Shown: piece by piece, positions 43,501-51,458 of the stretch
Layout of the letters: the number at the start of each line of letters is the position of its first letter
Position numbering within the stretch: position 1 is the stretch's first letter
DNA from: Gp6-AA40 sp032156805
GTDB taxonomy: Bacteria > Acidobacteriota > Vicinamibacteria > Vicinamibacterales > UBA2999
Direction of reading: 5' to 3'
Assembly: GCA_032156805.1 (NCBI GenBank)
Contig: JALDXQ010000010.1
Coordinates: forward strand, 1-64,000
DNA length: 64,000 bases
Translations under genes and position numbers: made by a program
Notes under the pieces: model-generated
What the model was told of the DNA's origin: nothing
Database searches by the model: none
The model's input: the letters and a program-made list of their open reading frames with translations, nothing else

Positions 43501-44309
43501 GCTGCGAACAACAGGAGAAGCGTGGAGCGGAGATCGTTCAGCGTGTGCTGCTGGAGGTCGACTACTGCCGCCGTGTACATCGGATGCGACGCAGGATCGA
43601 GGCGGGCGATCTCGGCCGCCGCACGGATGGCATCGGCCTGCGCCTGCGCGAGGGAGATGCCCGGCTTTCTCCGGGCGTTGGCGAAGTAGAAGCCGTCCCT
43701 CGGGTTCTGCCCCTTACCCGATGGATCGAGGTAGACCCAGACCTCGGCTAACTCTCGCGCGGTCGTCGTGCCGAAAATCGGAAAGCGGAAGTCTGCAGGC
43801 ATGACGCCGGTGACAACGAGCTGGCGTTCGTCGAGCGTGATCGGCTTCCCCACGATATTCGGATCGCTGCCGAGCCTGGTCCACAACGAGCTCGAGATGA
43901 CCGCACCGCGCTCATCGGTGAACCACTGCCCCAGCCTCGGCGGCCCCAGGTTGCGTGCCAGCGACGGTGTAATCGACGCACCCGACAGATACTGTGGCTC
44001 GCCGGGGTCGGTCAGGTTGAAGTTTCCGAGCCGGAACCAGCCGAAGACATCGAAGCTCGTCGTCCGCGCCTGATATTCGAGGAGGTCCGCGACCGTGCTC
44101 GAAGAGTAGCGACCGGGCTCGTTGACTCGGGCACCGTACAGCGCAACGAAGCGGTCCCCTTCCGGATACGGCAGGGGTTTCAACATCACACTGTTGATCA
44201 CCGTGAAGATCGCCGTGGCGGCGCCGATGCCGACGGCGAACGCCACGATGGCGAGCACGGCGACGCCCTTCGCGCTTTTCCACGACCGCCAGACGTGAGC
44301 CAGGATCAC
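40572..44309 (-). CDS. MacB/FtsX-like permease fused to GAF and PP2C (SpoIIE) phosphatase domains
   Basis: 1245 residues in one uninterrupted frame. Residues 1-~790 form an acidobacterial-type MacB/FtsX permease: AVGIGAATAIFTVINSVMLKPLPYP at the start, two MacB periplasmic domains, and two FtsX units (LLLFAAAGVLLLIACANVATLLLARA; MLFFALAALLLATLGIYGVVSYA), ending at YVPAWRASVLSPMVAIRDEP, where such permeases normally stop. Residues ~820-990 are a GAF-like domain (VRIAVPLRTRTEIMGILLMG). Residues ~1005-1245 are a SpoIIE/PP2C phosphatase: LAAEVQKRLLPSG, GGDYYDFIHIGDQRIGLALADVSGKGVAAALI-type metal sites, YVNAGHNPPYLV and LLAYTDGVTEAHS. A GTG start lies 48 bases from the divergent corA. It is tail-to-tail with the sulfite oxidase gene, 3 bases apart. 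Confidence 0.9.
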   Translation of the reverse strand: MILAHVWRSWKSAKGVAVLAIVAFAVGIGAATAIFTVINSVMLKPLPYPEGDRFVALYGARVNEPGRYSSSTVADLLEYQARTTSFDVFGWFRLGNFNLTDPGEPQYLSGASITPSLARNLGPPRLGQWFTDERGAVISSSLWTRLGSDPNIVGKPITLDERQLVVTGVMPADFRFPIFGTTTARELAEVWVYLDPSGKGQNPRDGFYFANARRKPGISLAQAQADAIRAAAEIARLDPASHPMYTAAVVDLQQHTLNDLRSTLLLLFAAAGVLLLIACANVATLLLARAVARSRETAVRVALGAGRGHLALRYLAEASAVSVIGAVLGVALSLALVRVIVVAGSEYLPNADEMAIDWKVLAFGLGVAFVASALASLAPLWQATRTPPNAVLTEGVRASAGGSVRKLSQALVVAEIALAFTLLAVSVILVAHLRNLGRVPTGFDTEGVLTFELAAPARVMTSKSLMPFQVRLIDALEAIPSVTSAALVNQLPLDGCCMGGTVHVPGMPAEHESRRVSFIFVTPDFLPTMGIPLRAGRFLTETDTREDVLSAVVNQTAVNRYWPNRNPIGATGHLNRPDGDPFEIVGVVGDVRSDGLNKAPEAELYLSAAIIPVNPMTMVVRSSLASERIVADVRRAVQGVDPTLAVHNARTMNDIVRDSLQLERVSSLVMLFFALAALLLATLGIYGVVSYAVRQRTVEMGTRMALGAVSRDLLVLVVGAGLKMALGGIALGALALVGGAWALARFLEIRDTGWLPVLLSTGVVALIAAAASYVPAWRASVLSPMVAIRDEPGSAWQSVRRGFLRAVQEVRQVVVAAPGATSPTLLTEFVAAARAADSFDDALRSALTTLCERLGVESAALLEKGADDGYGTRIAIGSFESIDCVVPGDGFLVNRLAAYPQPLPFDGDELESLATWAATSRPERLGEIRQLASSQVRIAVPLRTRTEIMGILLMGPARDHRYGSAERQVLRSCADQFALMMENARLTDRVVGQEVLRRDIALAAEVQKRLLPSGPPDARVADFAAISLPARSIGGDYYDFIHIGDQRIGLALADVSGKGVAAALIMSVVQASLRIIASDGDISLPRLAARMNEFLYRTTPGNKYATFFYAQVDGDRRQLRYVNAGHNPPYLVRARAGAAAPGAEAQMEELTTGGAVVGMLPGMSYEEATVDLCSGDVLLAYTDGVTEAHSPDQVEFGEDRLKALLRDVAHLSADDIRARIAAELKDWIKDAEQYDDLTFVVMKVH

Positions 44310-44357
44310 CGGGTTTCTCTCGCGCCGATTCTCTCACGTGGGAGTAAGCTGAAGGGG

Positions 44358-45383
44358 ATGCCCGACGCACTGCAGTCGTTGTCGTCTGAAGCCGCCCGGC
44401 CAGGGTCGACGACCGTGATCGATTGCGCTGCCTACTGTGCCGGCGTGAGGGTTGCCGATGTCGGCATCGACCAGATCCGCGGGTCGCTCGAGCGCAACGA
44501 TCACTTCGTCTGGCTGGGGCTCTACGAACCGGAAAAGGAGATCCTCCGAGGCGTCCAGCAGCAGTTCGGGCTGCACGATCTGGCGATTGAGGACGCATAC
44601 AACGCCCATCAGCGTCCGAAGCTCGAGTTGTATGAGGATTCGGTCTTCGTCGTGCTGCGAACCGCACACCTGGCCACATCACCCCGCCACCTGGAGTTCG
44701 GGGAAACCCACGTTTTCCTTGGCCGGAACTACCTGGTCACCGTTCGGCACGGTTCGCTGCGTTCGCACATCGGCGTCCGTCAGCGCTGCGAGTCGACGCC
44801 ACATCTGCTGGCCAAAGGGCCTGGGTACGTTCTCTACGCGTTGATGGATTTCGTCGTCGACCAGTACCTGCCCATCGTTCAGCAGATGGAGCAGGAACTC
44901 GAGGACCTCGAGGATGTGATCTTCGGCGAGGCCACCAGCGGTGATGCGACCGCGCGCGTCTACCAGTTGAAACGCGACCTGCTGGCCCTGCGGCGCGCCA
45001 TCTCGCCGCTCGTCGAAGTGTGCAACCGGCTGATGCGATTCGACCTCCCCCATATCCCGGAGGACACACGCGTGTACTTCCGCGATGTCTACGACCACAT
45101 CGTTCGGCTCAACGAAACGATCGACGCCCAGCGCGAGCTCCTGACGACGGCGCTCGAAGCGCACCTGTCGATCATGTCGCACACGCAGAACGAGCACATG
45201 AAGCGCATCACGGCGTGGGCCGCGATGATCGCGGTGCCGACGATGATCGCTGGCATCTACGGGATGAACTTCCGCAACATGCCGGAATTGAGCTGGGCCT
45301 ACGGCTACCACGCCTCCATCGCGCTGATGGTGGGCAGCAGTATCGCGCTCTACACCGGCTTCAAGCGCTCGGGATGGCTATAG
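44358..45383 (+). CDS. corA: CorA-family magnesium/divalent cation channel
   Basis: 341 residues. The large N-terminal cytosolic funnel (FVWLGLYEPEKEILRGVQQQFGLHDLAIEDAY, HQRPKLELYEDSVFVVL) leads to a long stalk helix and two C-terminal transmembrane segments. The selectivity motif GMN occurs in IAGIYGMNFRNMPELSW after the first span. The C-terminus is basic (GFKRSGWL), as in CorA. GAAGGGG before the ATG fixes the start. It is divergent from the permease-phosphatase gene. Confidence 0.93.
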   Translation: MPDALQSLSSEAARPGSTTVIDCAAYCAGVRVADVGIDQIRGSLERNDHFVWLGLYEPEKEILRGVQQQFGLHDLAIEDAYNAHQRPKLELYEDSVFVVLRTAHLATSPRHLEFGETHVFLGRNYLVTVRHGSLRSHIGVRQRCESTPHLLAKGPGYVLYALMDFVVDQYLPIVQQMEQELEDLEDVIFGEATSGDATARVYQLKRDLLALRRAISPLVEVCNRLMRFDLPHIPEDTRVYFRDVYDHIVRLNETIDAQRELLTTALEAHLSIMSHTQNEHMKRITAWAAMIAVPTMIAGIYGMNFRNMPELSWAYGYHASIALMVGSSIALYTGFKRSGWL

Positions 45384-45396
45384 CTGCCCCTGGTGC

Positions 45397-45495
45397 AATT
45401 CAGAATGCTGAATTCAGAATGCAGAACAACGGCGTGAACCGGCGGGCACAGGGCGGCAGTTCGTTTCTGCATTCCGCATTCTCGATTCTCCATTG
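45397..45495. repeat. imperfect inverted repeat spanning the start of the PIG-L gene
   Basis: The left arm (about 45397-45428) is made of ATTCAGAATGC-type units, and the right arm (about 45463-45495) of TTCTGCATTC / GCATTCTCGATTC units in the opposite sense. Both arms have lower GC than the surroundings and internal direct repeats (AATTCAGAATGC twice in the left arm). It looks like a small interspersed palindromic repeat that has been taken into the 5' end of the gene. Confidence 0.6.
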
Positions 45496-48106
45496 CGCGG
45501 TCGCGATCACTCTCGCATTCTGGCTTGTCGCGCCAGGAGCGTCTCTCGATGCCCAGGTGCGTCCGATTTACGACTCGGGTGCAGCCGGGCTCTCCCATCT
45601 ACTCGGACGACTGCAAACGACAGCCAGCGCGCTCCACACCGGCGCCCATCCCGACGACGAGGACTCGGCATTTATCGCGCGGACGGCGCGCGGCGACCAC
45701 GCGCGAGTCGCTTACCTCTCGCTGACCCGGGGCGAAGGGGGACAAAACATCATCGGCCCCGAACTCTTCGATGCGCTCGGCGTCATTCGCACCGAGGAGC
45801 TGCTCCAGGCCAGGCGTCTCGATGGCGGAGAACAGTTCTTCACGCGCGCCTTCGACTACGGCTTCTCCAAGACGCTGACCGAAGCGAAGTCGAAGTGGAG
45901 CGAGCGCGCGGTCCTCGGCGACATGGTTCGCGTGATCCGGCTGTTCCGCCCGCTCGTGATCTATTCGCGGTTTGCCGGCAACGAGACAGACGGCCACGGT
46001 CAACATCAATTTGCGGGTTACCTCACTCCGCTGGCGTTCGCCGCCGCCGCCGACCCGGCGCAGTACCCTGAGCAGATCGCCGCGGGCCTGCGGCCGTGGC
46101 AGGTGCGGAAGCTGTATCGACAGGGTCGTGCGCCGTCCGACACGGCCACCACGATGCCGGTGCAGACGGGGATCCTCGATGCCGTGATCGGCCGCTCGTA
46201 CGCGGCTATTGCGGCCGAGGGGCGAAGCCAGCACAAGTCGCAGGAGATGGGTGGTATCGAGCCGTTCGGCCCGTCCGCGTCCGGGCTCGTTCGCGTGGAG
46301 ACACGTGTGGCTGTCTCCACCACCGAGAGCTCGATTTTCGACGGTCTCGATACGAGCATTTCAGGGCTTGCGGTGCTGATGGGACTTCCGGCAGGAACGC
46401 TCGCCGACGAACTGAAGGCGGTTGATTCCGCCGCGCGCGACGCGTTACGCGACTTTCGGGCACTCGAGCCGGAGCGCATCGTGCCCGTTCTGACCACGGC
46501 GCTGCGCGCCACTCGTGCGGCACGGGCTGCGCTCCGATCGGCACCGGGGTCACCCGATGCGCGCGCCGACGTCGACTTCGTCCTGGCGCGGAAGGAAGCG
46601 GATATCGCCGACGCGCTGGCACTCGCGGCCGGGATCGTCGTGGATCCGCTCGCCGACGAAGAGACTGTGGTACCGGGCGGCACAGTCGGTGTCAGTGTGC
46701 GCACTTTTCTCGAGCATCCCACCCTGACGCGCGCCACCAATACGACGCTCAACGCTGGCAGCGGGTGGCGCGTCGAGCCAGTCACCGCACCCGCACCGGA
46801 GGCGCGAGGCGGTGTCCGTCGCGAATCGCCCACCGGCGTGACGCGCTACAACGTCATCGTCCCGGCGACTGCTGCGTTGACGCAACCGTATTTCCTGGGA
46901 AAGCCACGTGAGGGCGATCTCTACGACTGGCCGGCGGACGCCCCGGAAGGGATGCCGTTTCAGTCGCCGCTCGTCACGGCGACGGTGACCTTCGACATCG
47001 ACGGGACGGAGTTCACGATTGCTCGCCCCGTGCTGTATCGCTTCGCGGATCGCGTACGTGGCGAGCTGCGTCGCGATCTCAACGTCGTCCCGGAGCTGTC
47101 GGTGACGCTCGACTCACGACTGCTGATCGTGCCGACCTCTGGTGCGCCGAAGGCGCAACGCCTCGTCGTGACCGCCACGAGTTTCGTGAATCGATCAACG
47201 ACGGGAGCGCTGCGACTCCGCCTGCCAGCGGGGTGGACGTCAACACCGGCATCGGCGCCCTTCTCGATCGCCTCGGCGGGCGAATCCGTGACCGCCACGT
47301 TCGATGTGACGCCTCCCGCGCGACGGACAGCAGGAGCCGTCACTCTCCAGGCCGAGGCCGAGGTCGGCAGCCGCGTGTTTACGGCAAGCGTGGAGACCAT
47401 TGCCTATCCGCACATCCAGAGCCATCGTCTGTACTCGCCGGCGGCCGCGCGCGCCGAGGTCATTGACCTCTCCGTGGCGCCCGTTCGCGTCGGCTACATC
47501 ATGGGAAGCGGCGACGACGTCCCTGATGCGCTTCGGCGAATGGGCGTTGCCGTCACGCTGATCGACGACGAGATGCTGTCAACAGGTGACCTCACGCAGT
47601 TCGACACGATTGTCGTCGGCATCCGCGCGTCGGAGGCACGGCCGGGTTTCGCGGCCAATCAGATGCGACTGCGCGCTTACATGGAGCGCGGCGGCACACT
47701 CATCGTGCAGTACCAGCAGACTGACTACGTCGAGAGAGGCCTTCCACCCTATCCCGTAAAGTCACAAGGCAACTCACGCGTCACGGACGAGACAGCGGCG
47801 GTGCGGATCCTGGCGCCCACGCATCCGGTCTTCACGTTTCCCAATCGCATCACCCCAACGGATTTCACTGGCTGGGTCCAGGAGCGCAATCTCTATTCGT
47901 TCGGCTCTTTCGACGAGCGGTTCGTTCCACTGCTCGAGTCCGCCGATCCGGGAGAGCCGCCGCAGCGTGGCGGCGAGGTGATCGCGGATGTCGGCAAGGG
48001 GCGCTACGTCTACACGTCGTATTCGTGGTTCCGCCAGCTTCGTGCCGGTGTGCCGGGTGCGTATCGACAGTTCGCGAACCTGATCAGCCTTCCCAAGGCG
48101 CCGTAG
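45419..48106 (+). CDS. secreted PIG-L (LmbE-like) deacetylase with C-terminal ThuA-like domain
   Basis: About 895 residues. The N-terminal ~30 residues are encoded within an inverted repeat and precede a hydrophobic signal segment (CAVAITLAFWLVAPGASLDAQ). The PIG-L domain carries the metal motif AHPDDED (76-82), YLSLTRGEGGQN, and GNETDGHGQHQFAG with further His ligands. Such enzymes remove acetyl groups from GlcNAc-type sugars. The middle (~390-660) is beta-sandwich-rich. The end (~680-895) has a class I amidotransferase-like fold resembling ThuA (VGYIMGSGDDVPDALRRM, FDTIVVGIRASE, GGTLIVQYQQTDY, GKGRYVYTSYSWFRQL). The start is uncertain: ATG 45419 or ATG 45374. Confidence 0.85.
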   Translation: MQNNGVNRRAQGGSSFLHSAFSILHCAVAITLAFWLVAPGASLDAQVRPIYDSGAAGLSHLLGRLQTTASALHTGAHPDDEDSAFIARTARGDHARVAYLSLTRGEGGQNIIGPELFDALGVIRTEELLQARRLDGGEQFFTRAFDYGFSKTLTEAKSKWSERAVLGDMVRVIRLFRPLVIYSRFAGNETDGHGQHQFAGYLTPLAFAAAADPAQYPEQIAAGLRPWQVRKLYRQGRAPSDTATTMPVQTGILDAVIGRSYAAIAAEGRSQHKSQEMGGIEPFGPSASGLVRVETRVAVSTTESSIFDGLDTSISGLAVLMGLPAGTLADELKAVDSAARDALRDFRALEPERIVPVLTTALRATRAARAALRSAPGSPDARADVDFVLARKEADIADALALAAGIVVDPLADEETVVPGGTVGVSVRTFLEHPTLTRATNTTLNAGSGWRVEPVTAPAPEARGGVRRESPTGVTRYNVIVPATAALTQPYFLGKPREGDLYDWPADAPEGMPFQSPLVTATVTFDIDGTEFTIARPVLYRFADRVRGELRRDLNVVPELSVTLDSRLLIVPTSGAPKAQRLVVTATSFVNRSTTGALRLRLPAGWTSTPASAPFSIASAGESVTATFDVTPPARRTAGAVTLQAEAEVGSRVFTASVETIAYPHIQSHRLYSPAAARAEVIDLSVAPVRVGYIMGSGDDVPDALRRMGVAVTLIDDEMLSTGDLTQFDTIVVGIRASEARPGFAANQMRLRAYMERGGTLIVQYQQTDYVERGLPPYPVKSQGNSRVTDETAAVRILAPTHPVFTFPNRITPTDFTGWVQERNLYSFGSFDERFVPLLESADPGEPPQRGGEVIADVGKGRYVYTSYSWFRQLRAGVPGAYRQFANLISLPKAP

Positions 48107-48122
48107 CGTCCTGGCCTGTGGG

Positions 48123-49040
48123 TCAGACGACGTGCCGCTGCACTCGTCGCGCCCTGCGGACAAGCCGCCGGAAGATGAACGGCGACAACAGTTCGCTCAG
48201 AAATGCGCGCGGAATGGGATCGCGATCGACGCCAACCGCCTTTGGTTCCGTGGACGCGGGATCGATGTGGGTACCGAAGATCATGTCCCAGATCGGCAGC
48301 ACCACCGAGAAGTTCGAGTTCCCTTCCTTCATGTCGAGCGAGTGATGGATGCGGTGGTAGGCCGGCGTCACGAACACGCGTTGCACGAAGACCGGAATCC
48401 GGAACGCGACGTTCGCGTGCGACAGGACACCGGTGGCACCGAGCGCCGCGACCTGCCACAGGATGAGTTCCGGCGACGCACCCAGCACGACGAGCGGAAA
48501 CCACGCCACCAAGCCGCGCGCGAGGAAATAGACGGTGTGATGACGGCCGGCCTTGAGCGTGCTCAAGCGAACCGGCGAATGATGAATCGCGTGCAGCGAC
48601 CAGAGCCACGGCACGCTATGTGTCAGGCGATGGGTCCAGTACTCCAGCAGATCTCCCAGCACGATCACCATCAGGACCTGCACGACGAATGGACTCTCAT
48701 CCGGCCACAGACCGAGGCCGTCAGCAAGGGCAGTCCTGGTCATCAGCGCTGTCGTGCCGGCAAGGAACACGAGTTGTGCCGCAATGGCACCAATGTTCGT
48801 GTACAACACGAAGTGACCGATGTCGCGCCAGATGTCACGGTCGCCCCGGATGGACCAGTCACGGCGGTACGGGAAGACCTCTTCCAATCCCACCAGCGCC
48901 ACGATGAGGACCAGCGTCGTCGGCCCCAGCCAGTTCCGCAGCGATGCCGGATCGGACCACGCGATCGCGATCATGGCGACGAGGTAGGCGACGAAAAACA
49001 GGGGCCACAGCAACCAGGGGATCAGGTGACGGACGCGCAT
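48123..49040 (-). CDS. sterol desaturase / fatty acid hydroxylase family membrane enzyme
   Basis: 305 residues with at least four membrane spans. The eight-His di-iron signature is present: HRLTH in YWTHRLTHSVPWLW, HAIHHS, then AYHRIHHSLD. SNFSVVLPIWDMIFGTH is the typical following loop. These integral enzymes hydroxylate or desaturate lipids with O2. The substrate (fatty acid, sterol, hopanoid or carotenoid) cannot be read from sequence. An in-frame ATG nine bases upstream is an alternative start, and neither start has a clear ribosome site. It is convergent with the PIG-L gene. Confidence 0.88.
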   Translation of the reverse strand: MRVRHLIPWLLWPLFFVAYLVAMIAIAWSDPASLRNWLGPTTLVLIVALVGLEEVFPYRRDWSIRGDRDIWRDIGHFVLYTNIGAIAAQLVFLAGTTALMTRTALADGLGLWPDESPFVVQVLMVIVLGDLLEYWTHRLTHSVPWLWSLHAIHHSPVRLSTLKAGRHHTVYFLARGLVAWFPLVVLGASPELILWQVAALGATGVLSHANVAFRIPVFVQRVFVTPAYHRIHHSLDMKEGNSNFSVVLPIWDMIFGTHIDPASTEPKAVGVDRDPIPRAFLSELLSPFIFRRLVRRARRVQRHVV

Positions 49041-49246
49041 GCCGCGCATTCTACACAGGTCTGCTCCACGGCCTGCAGTGAACGTCGAGCGACAGACGGA
49101 AGCGTATTCGTGTCGCGGAGTCCTGAACCGTTGGATATGATTCGGATCGGCGACCAGGAACGCCTCCCTCGAGCGTGGTCGCCGCGAGCGCCGCCACGAG
49201 CCGGCATGCCCGCCCTGAACATAACGAAAGAAAGGAAGAGTGACGA

Positions 49247-49672
49247 ATGAGACCGACCGGACTGATGAACATCGTCGTCGTGGCACTGACGCTCGCCACA
49301 TGTGCGAGCGCCGAGGCACAAGTGAGTCTCCGGCCCGGGCTCTACGAACGGACTCTCGAAACCGAGGTTTCAGGCGCCACCGGGAAGGACAAGGACACCC
49401 TGTGCATCTCGCCCGGTGACGCGAAAGACATGGTGAAGACAATCGCCGCGGCGGGCGTGGAAACGAACTGCAAGGTGAGCAACGTCAAAACAGCAACCGC
49501 CGGCAAGCTGACGTTCACGCTGACCTGCAAGGATGACGACGGCGTTTCGACCTACACCAACGACGTCAGTTACGGGCCCGACTGGTATACCAACGTCTCC
49601 AAGGGGAAGACCGCAAAGGGATCAATCTCGTCGAAAGTCGACGCCAAGCGGGTTGGAGAGTGCCCGAAGTAG
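49247..49672 (+). CDS. DUF3617-like small periplasmic protein
   Basis: 141 residues with a signal peptide (IVVVALTLATCASAEAQ). The mature part matches DUF3617 proteins: SLRPGLYERTLETEVSG at the start, Cys pairs at DTLCIS, ETNCKVSN and TLTCKDDDG, and a C-terminal RVGECPK. Four Cys suggest two disulfides in a small beta-rich fold. Function unknown. GGAAGAG precedes the ATG. The upstream stretch 49050-49246 has no gene and should hold the promoter. Confidence 0.8.
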   Translation: MRPTGLMNIVVVALTLATCASAEAQVSLRPGLYERTLETEVSGATGKDKDTLCISPGDAKDMVKTIAAAGVETNCKVSNVKTATAGKLTFTLTCKDDDGVSTYTNDVSYGPDWYTNVSKGKTAKGSISSKVDAKRVGECPK

Positions 49673-49677
49673 CGGCG

Positions 49678-50295
49678 TCAGGAGCGAAAGGACAATCGAT
49701 CCCGGTTCGCCCACCACACCCGAAACAGCAGCAACGATCCGATGGCCACCGCCCAGCGACGCGGCTCGGTGATGTCAGCTTTCACGAGCCACCAGAAATG
49801 GACGACGGCGAGGATTCCCGCGACGTAGACGAGACGATGCAGGCTCTGCCAGCGCCGCCCCATCTTGCGGATCGCAAAGCGATTCGAAGTGAGCGCTAAC
49901 AGGAACAGGATGACGAACGTCGCCATGCCCACCGTGATGAACGGCCGCTTGCCGATATCCACGATCATCGACGGGACGTCGAAGTAGTTGACGAACACGA
50001 TCCACGTCAGCATGTGCAGCGTCGCGTAGAAGAACGCGAACAGCCCGAGCATGCGCCGAAGCTTGACGAGCTCATTCCACCCCGTGATGCGGCGAAGCGG
50101 TGTTATGGCCAGGGAGACGGTGAGGAAGGTGATCGTCCAGGTTCCGGTTTGATCCGTGAGGTAGTCGCCCGGATTGGCGGTGAGAGCGTTGATGTCGCCG
50201 AGGACGAGTGCCGCGTAGAGGCCCCGGGCAAGCGCCGCGGCGGGGATGAGCGCCGCGGCGAAGCAGAGAGCTTTGACGACCGAAATCGGCTTCAG
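49678..50295 (-). CDS. msrQ: MsrQ haem-binding membrane subunit of the methionine sulfoxide reductase system
   Basis: About 205 residues and six membrane spans. The ferric-reductase-like core has GTWTITFLTVSLAITPLRRI, RRMLGLFAFFYATLHMLTW, KMGRRWQSLHRLVYVAGILAVVHFWW; the conserved His residues would bind haem b. MsrQ passes electrons from the respiratory chain to MsrP. No ATG, GTG or TTG lies near the expected start. The first plausible codon is a CTG overlapping the msrP stop (CTGA), giving a product of the usual MsrQ length. The next in-frame canonical start upstream would add 64 residues inside msrP. The start is therefore uncertain. Confidence 0.85.
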   Translation of the reverse strand: MKPISVVKALCFAAALIPAAALARGLYAALVLGDINALTANPGDYLTDQTGTWTITFLTVSLAITPLRRITGWNELVKLRRMLGLFAFFYATLHMLTWIVFVNYFDVPSMIVDIGKRPFITVGMATFVILFLLALTSNRFAIRKMGRRWQSLHRLVYVAGILAVVHFWWLVKADITEPRRWAVAIGSLLLFRVWWANRDRLSFRS

Positions 50296-51251
50296 TAGTT
50301 TTTGCGCAGGTCCATGTCCTTGTACAGGTACGCGACCTGCTCGGTGTAACCGTTGAACATCTCCGTCTTGCGATTTGGAACGAAGCTCGGCAGCCGCTTC
50401 TCCCGCGCCTGGCTCCAGCGTGGATGATCGACGTTCGGGTTGACGTTCGCGTAGAAGCCGTATTCCTGCGGCGCCATTTTCTGCCACGTGTTCCTCGGCT
50501 GGTTCTCAACGAATCGGATTCGGTTGATGGACTTGATCCCCTTGAAGCCGTACTTCCACGGTACGACGAGCCGGATGGGCGCGCCGTTCTGCGCTGGGAG
50601 CACTTCTCCATAGATCCCTACGGCCAGAATCGTCAAAGGGTTTTGTGCCTCGTCGAGACGCAGCCCTTCGATGTACGGCCACTCCAGCACGTCGGTCCGC
50701 TGCATCGGGAACTTGCCGACGTCATGCAGCGTCGTCATCTCCACGAACCTGGCCTTCGCCGTCGGCTCGACACGCTTGAGCACGTCGGCCATCGGGATGC
50801 CAACCCACGGGATCACGAACGACCACGCCTCGACGCAGCGCATGCGATAAATGCGCTCTTCGAGCGCGTACGGCTTGATGAAATCGTCGATGTCGTAGTC
50901 GCCTGGCTTGTTCACGAGGCCGTCGATCTTGATCTTCCAGGGCCGCGCCTTGAAGTTCTTCGAGTTGTTCTTCGGGCCGTCGCCGGCGCCGGGCGCAAAC
51001 TCGTAGAAATTGTTGTAGCTCGTCACATGTTCGTACAGGCTCGGAGCTTCGGTCGTGCTGAGCGGGCTCTTCTTGACGTTCGGAAGTTTCGGCAGGCCGC
51101 CCCCCTGCGCCGCCGCCTCATCGGCGAGCGAGGGAAAACCCGCCGCCACGAGCGCGGCGGCCGACGCCTGAATGAACTCCCGGCGACGCAAGTACACGCT
51201 CTTCGGTGTGATCTCTGACGAACGGATGTCGGGCGCCTTCTTGATCAGCAT
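50292..51251 (-). CDS. msrP: MsrP periplasmic protein-methionine-sulfoxide reductase, catalytic subunit
   Basis: 319 residues. The Tat signal contains YLRRREFIQASAAALVAAG. The molybdopterin site Cys is in YRMRCVEAWSFVIPWVG, a motif diagnostic of MsrP (YedY), together with YNNFYEFAPGAGDGPKNN, MQRTDVLEWPYIEGLRLDEA and WKYGFKGIKSINRIRFV. It repairs oxidised methionines in envelope proteins. msrQ overlaps its stop. It is the second molybdoenzyme of the sulfite oxidase superfamily in the window. The upstream stretch 51252-51458 is non-coding; no gene is seen there. Confidence 0.94.
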   Translation of the reverse strand: MLIKKAPDIRSSEITPKSVYLRRREFIQASAAALVAAGFPSLADEAAAQGGGLPKLPNVKKSPLSTTEAPSLYEHVTSYNNFYEFAPGAGDGPKNNSKNFKARPWKIKIDGLVNKPGDYDIDDFIKPYALEERIYRMRCVEAWSFVIPWVGIPMADVLKRVEPTAKARFVEMTTLHDVGKFPMQRTDVLEWPYIEGLRLDEAQNPLTILAVGIYGEVLPAQNGAPIRLVVPWKYGFKGIKSINRIRFVENQPRNTWQKMAPQEYGFYANVNPNVDHPRWSQAREKRLPSFVPNRKTEMFNGYTEQVAYLYKDMDLRKNY

Positions 51252-51458
51252 AGGGCGATTATAGGACCGTTCGCGCGGCTCACTTCAAACAGAACGTCAA
51301 GGGAACACTCCTCGTTGTTTAGATGCCGCCCCGCCCCCCTTGGTCTCGTGCCCGCCGAGGCAGGTCGCCACGGGCATGGCGCCCGGCCAGGTCATCTCGC
51401 GAATTTTGTGTGATTTACGCGTGGAAACCCGTATCGCCGAGGCGGTGGGATCCACCCT

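Noticed and set aside
41886..43751. Long open frame (621 codons) on the plus strand opposite the permease-phosphatase gene
   Set aside because: It is antisense to a gene with clear domains, rich in Arg/His/Gln, and has no recognisable motif; long antisense frames are expected at this GC content.
48132..49250. 372-codon frame opposite the sterol-desaturase-family gene
   Set aside because: Shadow; the opposite strand has the His-box motifs and membrane spans.
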